DNA from: Alnus glutinosa
Taxonomy: Eukaryota > Streptophyta > Magnoliopsida > Fagales > Betulaceae
Direction of reading: 5' to 3'
Assembly (NCBI RefSeq): GCF_958979055.1
Contig: NC_084887.1
Coordinates: forward strand, 34,760,620 to 34,824,619
DNA: 64,000 bases
In this document: positions 36,842 to 46,683 of the stretch, piece by piece
Layout of the letters: each line of letters opens with the position of its first letter
Numbering within the stretch: position 1 is the stretch's first letter
The notes under the pieces: model-generated
Databases searched by the model: none
What the model saw: only the letters and a program-made list of their open reading frames with translations
What the model was told of the DNA's origin: nothing
Program-made: the position numbers and the translations under genes

Positions 36842-38168
36842 TGATGCGAGAATTCTGATTGGATGTATGAAAAATAGGGATGAATGTAGAAATGGAATGG
36901 AAAGATGATAGTGAACTCCAATTAATGGCTGGAGACAGACCCCAAATGAATCCAATTAAGGCTAGAATCAAACCACAAGACAAAAGTCTATATCAATTCT
37001 TTTCTTTTTTTTTTCTTTTTTTTTTTTTCTTTTTTTTATATCAATTCTTTTTCTTTTTCTTTTTTCTCATTAACGACCCAATGGTCTTTAAATAGAAATA
37101 CAAGAAGATAAAGCATAAAGTGATACTACCTAAATTCTAATATTCAAATTCAAATAAACTCTAATCCTAACGAGTTGGAATTTCATTCCAACTCCACCTC
37201 TAAACCAACTACGTCTACTACTCCTAACAGGTCTCTCAACCCCTATAATCATTATTGAAATATAACATAACCTAGAAAGATAAAGATAATAAGCTAACCT
37301 AATTGAAAAGATAAAGATAATATAAAGATAAAGATAATATCTCATCACTAATGAGATAGAGACCAGCTTGAATTAATCCAAGTATTAGGATTGGAGAAAG
37401 ACTCCTATCAATTCCGTCCCTCTGACACGACACTTGTCCTCAAGGTCGAAATAATTTTGCAGCTTTGCTTTTCTCCTATGGATTTCTTCATGAGCGGTGT
37501 TTGGCTGTTCAGTGGTTGTGCAGCTGGATCTATAAACTCCTCATCCGCTTCCTCGGTGGTCTTTTCACATGGTGGTTTCCCGTCCATCTCTAGCTTCTTG
37601 AAAAGAAAAACTCTGATAGGAATCTGTGTAGTTTGCGAGAGGATGATTTTGTGTGGGTTTTGAGAGTTGGGTTTTGTGTCATTGTCACGGGGATGAATAG
37701 TTGTGTTGACTGCGGATTGATTGTGGGTTTTCAGCGGTTGGATTGGTTGTGGGTTATCGGTGCACTGGGTCACGGGTTGGATGAGTGGGGTTGACTTAGG
37801 CGATGAAATCTGCACCGTGTTTTGCAGTAAAGATTCTCTAGTGTTGGAAAAACCCTCATTGAGAGAACTTGCAATATTCTCCAAAGACTTTTTCAGATTA
37901 TCAAACCCCTTTTTAGTCTCTTCAGCAAGCTTTGAAATGCAAGTTCAAGCTTACCAATTCGGTCCTTGTTGGTCGACATCCTTTGATACCAATTGATGCG
38001 AGATTTCTGATTGGATGTATGAAAAATATGGATGAATGTAGAAATGGAATGGAAAGATGATAGTGAACTCCAATTAATAGTTGGAAACAGACCCCAAATG
38101 AATCCAATTAAGGCTGGAATCAAACCACAAGACAAAAGTCTATATCAATTCTTTTCTTTTCTTTTTAT
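36842..38168 (-). mobile_element. deleted Gypsy-like LTR element
   Basis: One LTR spans 36842-37410 (TGATGCGAG...CTCCTATCA; 569 bp) and the other starts at 37994 with TGATGCGAG and is cut at 38168. Just inside the right LTR the minus strand reads TGGTATCAAAG (37981-37991), a tRNA-primer-binding-like site, so the element is oriented on the minus strand. The interior (37411-37993) is only about 580 bp and encodes a short gag-like N-terminus (MSTNKDRIGKLELAFQSLLK) followed by a low-complexity Pro/Thr-rich frame. No protease, RT or integrase is present. Confidence 0.65.
37408..37978 (-). pseudogene. gag-like remnant of the Gypsy-like element
   Basis: The minus-strand start MSTNKDRIGKLELAF lies immediately after the primer-binding site. 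A frame shift near 37895 separates it from a 158-codon frame that ends at SEGRN next to the LTR. Placement directly between primer site and LTR, with the rest of the polyprotein missing, indicates a large internal deletion. Gag identity is inferred from position and from the coiled N-terminus, not from conserved catalytic motifs. Confidence 0.5.
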
Positions 38169-38522
38169 TGATAGGGATAAAGGATTAGATAGATTTAATA
38201 GTTGAGTTGGAATGGAATTCCAACTTATTAGGATTAGATTATTTAAATTAGGATTAGAGCTTATTTGAATTTGAATATTTGAACTTTAAGCATTATCACC
38301 TTAGGTATTATCTACTTGTATTTCTATTTAAAGACCATTTGGTCGTAAATGAGAAGGAAGAAAAGAATTGATATAGACTTTTGTCTTGTGGTTTGATTCC
38401 AGCCTTAATTGGATTCACTTGGGGTCTGTCTCCAGCCATTAATTGGAGTTCACTATCATCTTTCCATTCCATTTCTACATTCATCCCTATTTTTCATACA
38501 TCCAATCAGAAATCTCGCATCA
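38169..38522 (+). mobile_element. solo LTR (copy D), inverted relative to its neighbours
   Basis: A complete 354-bp LTR from TGATAGGGATAAAGG to ATCTCGCATCA. It is the reverse complement of the LTR type at 36530-36836 and abuts the truncated LTR at 38168 directly. The next base pairs (38523 onward) are intron 3 of the DHQS-II copy, so this LTR marks one edge of unit 2. Confidence 0.7.
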
Positions 38523-38959
38523 ATTGGAAGAAAAGAACAAAGACAGGCATGTAAAATGAAACCTAGGAAGTTTCCATCAAAGTCATTGTAATAAAAGGAT
38601 TCTGTTATTCATCAAAAAAAAAAAAAAAAAAAAAAAGGATTCTGTTGATTAATTCAAAAGCAAGATTAGAGAAAATGTGATTCAGCATGCAGTCATCTTT
38701 AACGAGATCAGAATTATTATATAAAACGTCACACAATACCAAGTAGCTTCCAAGTAGCAAAGAATTTGCATCAATTTCCAATATCCAATGCTCTTACGAA
38801 AAAATTAAATTTGCCGATATTCTCAGTTTTAGAGAAAGCTGATTTCTTTCTAGCTTTAGCTTAAACAACTCCACAAACAACAATGGCTAGTTTATATGCA
38901 GTACTTGAAGGCCGATTCAAGAGAATAGAAACAAATTTCATGTGAATTATCCTAAGCAG

Positions 38960-40240
38960 TGAAAGAAAAGATAAAAGTAAAAGAAAATAAAGTAGAATAA
39001 TAAGAAATAGAGATAAGGATTTTATATGGTTCGGTCGATGACCTAGGTCTACAGGATAAAGCCTTAAGGCTACATTATGCTCTTATTGTTTGATTAATTT
39101 ACAATACCAATGATCCCTATTTATAGAGATATAGAGAGAATACAAAATGATATGTAGAGAGAATATAATCAAATTAGAATTGAATATATTCAAATTTGAT
39201 TTAATTATAATCAATTACAATTAATGAGGATTAAATCAAATCCTTCAATATATGGAGAGTTCCGTAATATACGGTATCAATATATTCTCTAACATCTCTC
39301 TTCAAACTCAAGGTGAAAGATTTTGAAATCTTGAGTTTGTATTTTTTTTTTTTTTTTTTTTAAATATAAATGTTGGGTCAGATTGGAGAAAAACTTTCTT
39401 CATCTTCTTCTTCTTTGAGCCAACTGTGGGCTAAATGTTTCTTCTTCTTCTTGGTCTTTCTTCTTCTTCTTCTTCTTTTTCTTCAAGCCAATTGTGGGCT
39501 AGATGAGCCGGGTAGCAAGGCTTCAAATAGTACCTCAAATGCTAAACACATGATGGATCATCTATGGCCAAAGAAAATGAGTCAATTATGGGTTGAAACG
39601 GACATGAGTTTTAGAGAATACCTCAAATGCCCAAAGAAAAGAAAGGTGGGGCCATCCATGGGCAGAGCCAGTCCCCCCCAAGTTGGGGGGGCCAAATTGA
39701 AAAAAAAGGTTTTGGGAGGCCAAAATTAGAAAAAATAATAAAATTTGGGGCAAAATTTTAATTTTTTTTTTTTTTTTTTTTTTATTTTTTGTGAGAACCT
39801 TGGGGCTTGGGGGGGCCCAAGCCCCAAGGTGGCTCCGCCCCTGGGGCCATCTATAAGCCAATGAAAAATGAGCCAACTATAGGTTAAAATGGGCATGAGT
39901 TTTAAAGAATACCATAAATGCCAAAATAATATGGACCAACTATGGGCTAAAATAAGAAGCCAACAATGAATTGAAATAGGCCTGGATTTGAAACAATACC
40001 ACAAATGTTATATACAAGTAATGGGCATGCGGCAACTTTGGCCTCTTTTATGGGCTTTTTTTTTTTTCTTTTTTTTCTTTTTTTTTTTTTTTTCCCTCTT
40101 TTGATTCTTGATTCCTTTTTTTTTTTACGGTTTCCACTTATCTTCCCTCATTTTTTTTTTCTTCATCATAAAGATCATCATTACACATAAACAACCCTAT
40201 TGAAACTTGAAAGACTTATGTCTGCGCCGCACAAACTTCT

Positions 40241-40277
<37 letters not shown>

Positions 40278-41384
40278 CACACCTTTTCTCTGAACAACAA
40301 CCAGAGGGGCAACAATTGTCTTTACCAACAACAGCTACAAGAAGGTGACAGGAATAAAAGCAGATGCGATCGCAACCTTAAAGAGGACGGTGGGCCTGAT
40401 GGACGGCTAGCGAAGGAGCGGTAAGGTGGTGACTGTGACGGTGAGGAGAAGCTCTACTTGCGATGGGCCATGGATGGAGGGAGGAGTGACCGCCGAGGCT
40501 GGGCCTGTACAATCGAAGGAGGAGGCGCCGGATCTGAGACGTGGACGATGGCAGAGAGACCGAGCTCGGTTGTGAAGGGTGGAACTCGACTGGGCCTTGT
40601 GGAGAGTAACAGTAACGAAGGAAGATCTGATGGTTGTTGTGTATGAGAGTGATTTTTTTTTTTTTTAATATATAAAATCAAAACAAAATCAAGAACAAAG
40701 CGAGGGGATTTTGGTTTGTTTAGTCTCCAAATGAGACACAGGTGACGTGGGTTGGAGTAAAACTTATCCCCTACTCACGCACACCACTTATTTGACAAAA
40801 CACAAACCAAAGGGAAATGAAGAAAAACAAAAAAGAGAAGCAAAAACAGGTTCTGTCGTGAAAAAAAAAACAAAACAATGGAGTGAAGTTTTTTTTTTTC
40901 ATCAAATGAAGTATGCAAAATCTATGATGAGGAGATTTGAAAACTATTAAGGAGAAGGCAATAAAACAGAATAATAATAAAAGAACTCACATGACCTTGA
41001 ATCGAATGCTAGCATTAGCCTTTAGCTCTGACACTATGAAAGAAAAAATAAAACTAAAAGAAAATAAAGTGAAATAGTAAGAAATAGAGATAAAAGAAAA
41101 AAAATAAAACTAATAGAAAAAAAAGTGGAATAGTAAGAAATAGAGATAAGGATTTTACGTGGTTCGATCGATGATCTACGTTCATAGGATAAAGCCTTAA
41201 GACTAAATTATGCTCTTATTGCTTGATTAATTTACAATACAAATGATCTTTATTTATAGAGATATATAAAAAATAAAAAATGGTATGTAATGAAAATATA
41301 ATTAAATATAATTAATGAGGATTAGATTAAATCTTTCAATATATGGAGAGTGCGTAATATACTGGATGAATATATTCTCTAACA
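38960..41384 (-). mobile_element. non-autonomous Copia-like LTR retrotransposon with 5-bp target duplication
   Basis: Direct repeats at 38960-39294 and 41037-41384 begin TG and end CA, and the whole is flanked by AGCAG (38955-38959 and 41385-41389). The uninterrupted site exists at about 33690-33700 in the intact DHQS-II gene. On the minus strand the LTR starts TGTTAGAGAATATATTC. It is followed inside by AGTGTCAGAGCT (41024-41035), a tRNA-Met-type primer site, and preceded at the other end by the purine tract GAAGAGAGA. The 1.74-kb interior has no gag or pol frame but repeats an 'agccaactNtgggctaaa' word at least five times. The right LTR contains a tandem duplication of about 57 bp. LTR divergence suggests an old insertion. 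Confidence 0.85.
39657..39843. mobile_element. hAT-type MITE nested in the Copia-like element
   Basis: 187-bp element flanked by a perfect 8-bp duplication GGGCCATC (39649-39656 and 39844-39851). Its ends are CATGGGCAGAGCCAGT on the left and, reading inward from the right on the minus strand, CAGGGGCGGAGCCACC. An 8-bp duplication and CAGGGG-type termini are hallmarks of hAT elements. Confidence 0.8.
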
Positions 41385-42472
41385 AGCAGTTAGCAACAGG
41401 CCTACCTGCCAATCTAGCAAATTGATTACAACATTCTCGATCTGCCTGCCCATTTGCGGGTTGGAGCTGCTGTAACTCTTGCGGACTTGAAAGCTCAAAA
41501 ATTGTGGCAACCCTTCTCTTCTCACCAACAAAAATGCCTCCCTCTTCAATATAGAGATCGAGGACTTATTAAGGCGATTGCTGTAAACCCCGTAACCAAA
41601 ATTAAAAACTAAGAAAGTCGGATAACATTGATGGCAAAATTAAGATGACTCATGCGTTGACAAAAATATATATAGTGAAAACCACCAAAATCCTCACAGG
41701 GGTCATGCACAACAATGTACCCAATTTTTTTTGTGCTTATTTTGATCTACGAAGCATGGAGCACACAATTATATAAAATTAAACCACAAGCTAATCGTAA
41801 TGTAGATATACAAAAGAACAAGAGAAGGTCCTAAGGAGCTTACAAGACCACTCATTGGCAAGTTGTCGATGCTGGTATTCCATCCTCTCTCCACATGCAG
41901 CGGCAGTCATGACCTCTTTGCTTTTTGTCCAAATCCACACACTCTTCGATTTCTGGTACGACCCAAAAGACGACGGCGTCAAAGAGGAATGAGAAGCACA
42001 CATTGCGACACAAGAATTGCGTTGCAACAGCAGGGTTGCCTTGTAATTGTTAGCAATCGATGAATGAAAATTGACCCATGAATTTAATCTGAAAAAGTTC
42101 CATTTGTCTGCGGATATTATTCGATTTAAGAAACATTAATTCCGAAGTAGAAAGGAGGTGGAAAAGTTGAGTAACTTGGAATGAGATGAAATATGGGTAG
42201 ATGAAATTTACTTACGTGGAGCTTGAGCCAGTTAAGAAATGGTGGTGCCGAACATCGGAATAACCTGCATTGAGAGTAAAGCAGGTGAACTGTGTGGGCA
42301 TTCGGACTAAAGAAGCAGATAACAGCACAAACATCACGCTTCTTCTTCTTCTTCTCGTTTTGATTTCTTGATGTACAGATTTGAATATGGATCGTTTTCT
42401 CAGGTGACGTCAGGTCAAGTTGGGTCTGGCATTCAGCACCACCAGAAGAAAAGGAGAAAAGGAAACTACGGC

Positions 42473-42780
42473 CGTTTAATAACCCCCTCCCCTCCCCTCC
42501 CCTCCCCTCTTCTCCCCTTGCGAGGATAATTTTTTTTATTAAGCGAAAATAAAAAATAATTAATGTGATATAAAATAGGAAGAATTTATGTAAAAAAGTG
42601 GAAAAAAAAAATTATATTGTAATAGATTTTTTTATTTAAATAATAATAATAAATTATTGATGTGATATAAAAAGTAAAAAAAATTAAAAATGTTTTGAAG
42701 TTGATATTTTTTTCGAGTTGCGAAAATAAGGGGAGGGGAGGGGAGGGGAGGGGAGGGGAGGGGGGTTATTAAACGGGGTC
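42473..42780. mobile_element. MITE with CCCCT/AGGGG terminal arrays
   Basis: Ends read GGCCGTTTAATAACCCCCTCCCC and, inverted, GACCCCGTTTAATAACCCCCC. Each end continues into a CCCCT / AGGGG tandem tract (42483-42508 and 42729-42763). The core is AT-rich. It interrupts the flank that follows the DHQS-II leader in the other copies (compare 34790). The target duplication is unresolved. Confidence 0.7.
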
Positions 42781-42867
42781 TTGTCCATTCCTTAACATAT
42801 GCAGCATTTTAGTTAATAAAAAAGCATTAGGAAATAATTGTGGAATAAAAATGTTATTTTAGCATTA

Positions 42868-42957
42868 TTTTATTTTAGTTGAGTAATAAAAATGTTATAT
42901 CATATTTATATTTCATAACTATTTTACAAAGTTGATATGATAGTTTCAATTAATTAT

Positions 42958-42997
<40 letters not shown>

Positions 42998-43280
42998 CTA
43001 CTCCAAAAGTTGATTGGAATTGCCAAATCAACATTGTGAAATAATTATAAGATAAAAATATTTTTTCTAGCATTACTTTTTTCTACTTAGTAATGTTTTA
43101 TAACACATTTTAATATCGCAACTATTCACAATGCTGACGTAACAGTCCTGATCAACCATTGATTTTTTTTTTTTTTAAACAATGACCGATCCAAGGGTTG
43201 GTTGAGATTGCCACATCAATATTGTGGGATAATTGTGAAATAAAAACGTGGATCTAGCATTACTCGTTTCTACTTGGCCA
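42868..43280. mobile_element. MITE pair of unit 2
   Basis: Same two adjacent MITEs as at 36095-36500, including 'ttataacacattttaatatcgcaactattcacaatgctgacgt' in the second copy. An A-run (42966-42994) has expanded inside the first. Confidence 0.7.
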
Positions 43281-43369
43281 CCTAAAATGGGTTTTTTTAA
43301 TACCATGTGATTCTCACATTTTTTATTTTTAATAATATTAATAAGAAAACATATACTTCTCACATGTTA

Positions 43370-43990
43370 AGAAACATTTGACAATTTATTAAATTGGTTT
43401 GTATGAATGAGTTACAGACTAATTTGTAGCTCATTTCTGTCTTGCTTATATTCAGATGTAATTTTTGGCATGTTTTGCCATTTCAAATCTTTGTTGGACC
43501 ACATTAATTCTATGTATATTGCTTTATTGTATTTATTATTTTATTTTTAATCATGTACATGATATATATGCCTATATTAATGTATAAAATGTAACATGAT
43601 AAAAAAAAAATAATAAAAATAATAATAAAAAAAAAAGCTACAACAAATAAAATTACATAAATTTTTATGGAATTATAAGTCTCATACACAATACTTATTA
43701 TTCATTCAAGTTCATCAAACAATATTATACAACTTAACAAAAAGCACTTCATAATTGACTATCATCCCCTGATCTAGCCATATACATTTCATGGTTCTTT
43801 AGCTGCCATAGTGAAAATACATGTAAAGGATTGGCTATTGGCTTCTTTTGATAAAGAAATTATTGAGACACACATTTCATTATAGGCCGAGACTTTGGTT
43901 TGGTGTGTACACATGCAAATGCTATTGTAGCGACAAGAAAAATATCATTACAACTAGATGATTTGGAGGTGGTAGACGTTGATATATGCA
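43370..43990 (-). pseudogene. LRR-RLK 3' fragment, copy B
   Basis: 43740-43985 matches the last part of exon 2 of the intact RLK (46684-46940), in the order stop region, [14 protein letters not shown] tail and kinase end. 43370-43680 matches its 3' flank (46340-46610). The match stops near 43985. The remaining kinase, membrane and LRR parts are absent, so this is a stub of the next RLK of the array. Confidence 0.8.
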
Positions 43991-44395
43991 ATATCCCAGA
44001 TTTTAAGACAGAGCGTCTTAAATAGAATTTAAGATCTATGGCGATTAATTCACACTTTTAATTACTCGATCAACATTATTCTAATAATTGCCTATTTATG
44101 CGCCACCCTTTTAATTGATTAATAGACAAACCTAAATATCTGGTAAAATTAGTTGGGATAATAATATTCTTAATATTATTAAATGAGAATATTTATTGGA
44201 ATAATATTATTTATATATAATATTATTGTGTAATATATAATGTACCTAATATTATTTTGGCCTAATATTATTCAGTGTAATAATATTATCAGAGTAAGAA
44301 TGTTATTCAAAAAATAGCACTAATTATAAAACAAACCAGGTTCAAAACAGATTTAAAATTATACCCTAATGAGAAATTAAAATGATAAAGATCTA
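43991..44395. other. AT-rich spacer with AATATTATT repeats
   Basis: Dominated by degenerate TAATATTATT words (44160-44300). No coding potential. Probably part of a decayed element that broke RLK copy B. Confidence 0.4.
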
Positions 44396-45138
44396 GGTCC
44401 TGTTTGGTTTGCGGAATAGACCATTGGAATGGAATGATTATTCCATAGGAATAACCATTCTTTTATTTGGTAGGGGTCTATTCTATGGAATAACTATTCC
44501 CTTTCGAAGAGGAATATCTATTCCTTGGAATAAAGAATACAATTTCCAAAAAGAAAAAATTCATTTTTTTATTTTCTTTCAAATCTTTTGTTTTTGTTTT
44601 TGTTTTTGTTTTTTGTTTTTTGTTTTTTGTTTTTTGTTTTTTTTTAAAAAATATATATATATAAAAACTAAACCCCATAGTGGCTGGCCGACCACCCCAA
44701 TGGGTTGTTGGCCAGCCACTATGGAGGGCCAGGGGTGGTCACCCCCCCCCCCCAAGCATTCTGGGGGTGGTGCGACCACCCCTGGAGCAAATGGGGTGGC
44801 ACAGGCCACTCCCAGTTCTCTCGTTGGGGGTGGCCGCGGCCACCCCCATGGTCCCTCGAGGGTGGCCTCTGGCTCAACTGTGGGTGGCCGGCCACCCACC
44901 AATTTATTTCAATTTTTTTTTTTGTTTTTCGTTTTTTTGTTTGATTTTTTTAAAAAATAAAAATAAAATAATATAATGTATGATTTTTTTAATAATTTTG
45001 TTTGAATTCCGATTAAAATGTGTGAATTATTACCAAACAAAAGAATAAGAATAGTCATTTCATTTCGTAACCTTCTATTCCTAAGAATAATTATCCATTT
45101 TTCTAATAAAATGATCGTTTTACGAACCAAACGGGGCT
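44396..45138. mobile_element. non-autonomous Harbinger-like element (743 bp)
   Basis: Terminal inverted repeats GGTCCTGTTTGGTTTGCG and, inverted from the right end, AGCCCCGTTTGGTTCGTA. Flanking trinucleotides are CTA and TTA, compatible with a mutated TTA duplication. The centre (44660-44905) is a GC-rich block with repeated GGTGGCCGGCCACCC-type words, unlike the AT-rich surroundings. Open frames through this block are low-complexity and not called as genes. Confidence 0.55.
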
Positions 45139-46330
45139 TTAGTGGAAAAATACCTACGGATTAACTAATCTGTGCTGATATTTCTGAGGAGATTCGATGG
45201 ATCATTTCTTCTAGACACGCCAATAAATTAACCCCCTCCTTGAACAGAAACTCGCACCATCAGTGTTAATCACTGAGCTATTCCTTCTTCTTTTCATATA
45301 TTTCTTTCCTTTCTTCTTCATTATTCTTTTCTTCTTCTCGGCAGAATCCGGGTGAGAAACTGAGATTAAGAGAGAGAGAGATGAGAGCTGAGGGAGAGAA
45401 AAACACAGAGAGACTAAGCGAGAGGGAGAGAATCCGGGTGAGACCCGACCAACCCAGACCCACGTCCGTGGGTCGGCACCGATAGTCGACCGGAAGCCCG
45501 ATTTCCGGTGGGTCGACGGCGGGCTGACGGCGTCGTCCAGCAGAGCAGGGGCAGTGAAACCCGTGACCCGTGTGTGCAAAACCCGAACGACCCATCAAAC
45601 CCGAAGAAGACCCGATCAATGGTGGTCAAGGCCGGCGATTTCTGGTGTACGTCCTGGGAAGCGATTTCCGGCAGTTTGGAGGTGCGATTCCGGCGACTGG
45701 GCTGAGGATCGTTCCTTTGACAATTTCTTTTTGGTGGTTTTCTTAGCTTTGAACGGAAAATTATCAAGGTAAACTTAGTAATTTCTTGTAATCTGTTTTG
45801 AGTTATTTTGGGTGATTATTAATGGATTTTTGATCAAATTTCGATGCTCTGTAGCCGATTTAATGGGTTTATTTTGAATATTGGTTGTGGATGATTCTTG
45901 GTCGTTTGAGGTGTAAACTGTGGATTATGATGGGTTGTGGATTGTTCCTGTTTCGGCCAGTGGGTGTGTGCTCTAGCAGTAGTGAGTTAGTGTCTTGTTT
46001 TTCTAGGTGGTGTTTCGGCCAATGGATTATGTGGGTGATTTTTGAAATGATTTTTAAAGCTGGATTTATCCACTGTTTTAAGCAAAGCGATTGTGACATA
46101 GAATGGGTTTTGTTTCCATTCTCTCTTTTTGATTCCTTATTTTTATCATAGTTGTGCATATAGTAATAACAATTATTAATAAGCACAATGGCTTTACATA
46201 GAAGAAATACACTTGAATAAAAATACATATTACTAATCCTGGCCTGGAACAATAAGTCCTTATTAACTGTGTGCCAACAATAAGCTAGAATCCTGATATG
46301 AAATCCTAGTAAGCTACATACTATTTTTTT
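45139..46330. other. purine-tract and GC-richer segment of unknown nature
   Basis: 45230-45770 is GC-richer with a GAGAGAGAGA tract (45376-45386) and repeated CCGATTTCCGG-type words, then a good splice-donor-like TCAAG|gtaaac at 45768. It looks like the 5' leader of a gene or of an LTR element, but no downstream coding exon or domain can be recognised. 45780-46250 is AT-rich with a 'tggtttcggccaNtgg' word repeated at 45951 and 46010. Confidence 0.3.
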
Positions 46331-46683
46331 GCTAATTTATGTCTTCTTTATATTATAATCTAATTTTTTTTTTTGCATGTTTTGCCACTGGAAATCTTTG
46401 TTGAACCACATTAATTCTTTCTATATTGCTTTATTGCATTTATTATTTTATTTTTAATCATGTACACGATATATATGTATGTATTAATGTGTGTGTATGT
46501 ATATATGTATGTATGTATGTATGTATTAATGTGTGTGTGTATATGCATGTAACATGATTTAAAAAAAATGGGTACAACCAATAAAGTTACATAATTTTTA
46601 TGGCAATACAATCCTCGTACACAATATTTTGTATTCATACAAGTTCATCAAACAGTACGATATTCAACTTAACAAAAAGCACT

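Larger units (their letters stand above)
38523..42470 (-). pseudogene. DHQS-II pseudogene, unit 2 (5' part only, interrupted)
   Basis: Similarity to the intact gene starts in intron 3 (38530-38959 corresponds to about 33315-33690). It resumes after the inserted LTR element with exon 3 (41406-41580), exon 2 (41844-42003) and the leader exon (42226-42300). Exons 4-10 are absent. Exon 3 carries two 4-bp insertions (near 41437 and 41557). Exon 2 has a 16-bp deletion (near 41874) and a 4-bp insertion (near 41896). The reading frame is lost several times over. Confidence 0.85.

Noticed and set aside
38409..38591. short ORF 'MDSLGVCLQPLIGVHYHLS' repeated at 36381, 37922 and 38409
   Set aside because: It is the translation of the repeated LTR sequence, not a conserved gene.
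44409..44960. 183-codon ORF over the GC-rich core of the Harbinger-like element
   Set aside because: Translation is Phe and Pro/Gly low complexity, open in several frames at once, which is typical of skewed composition.
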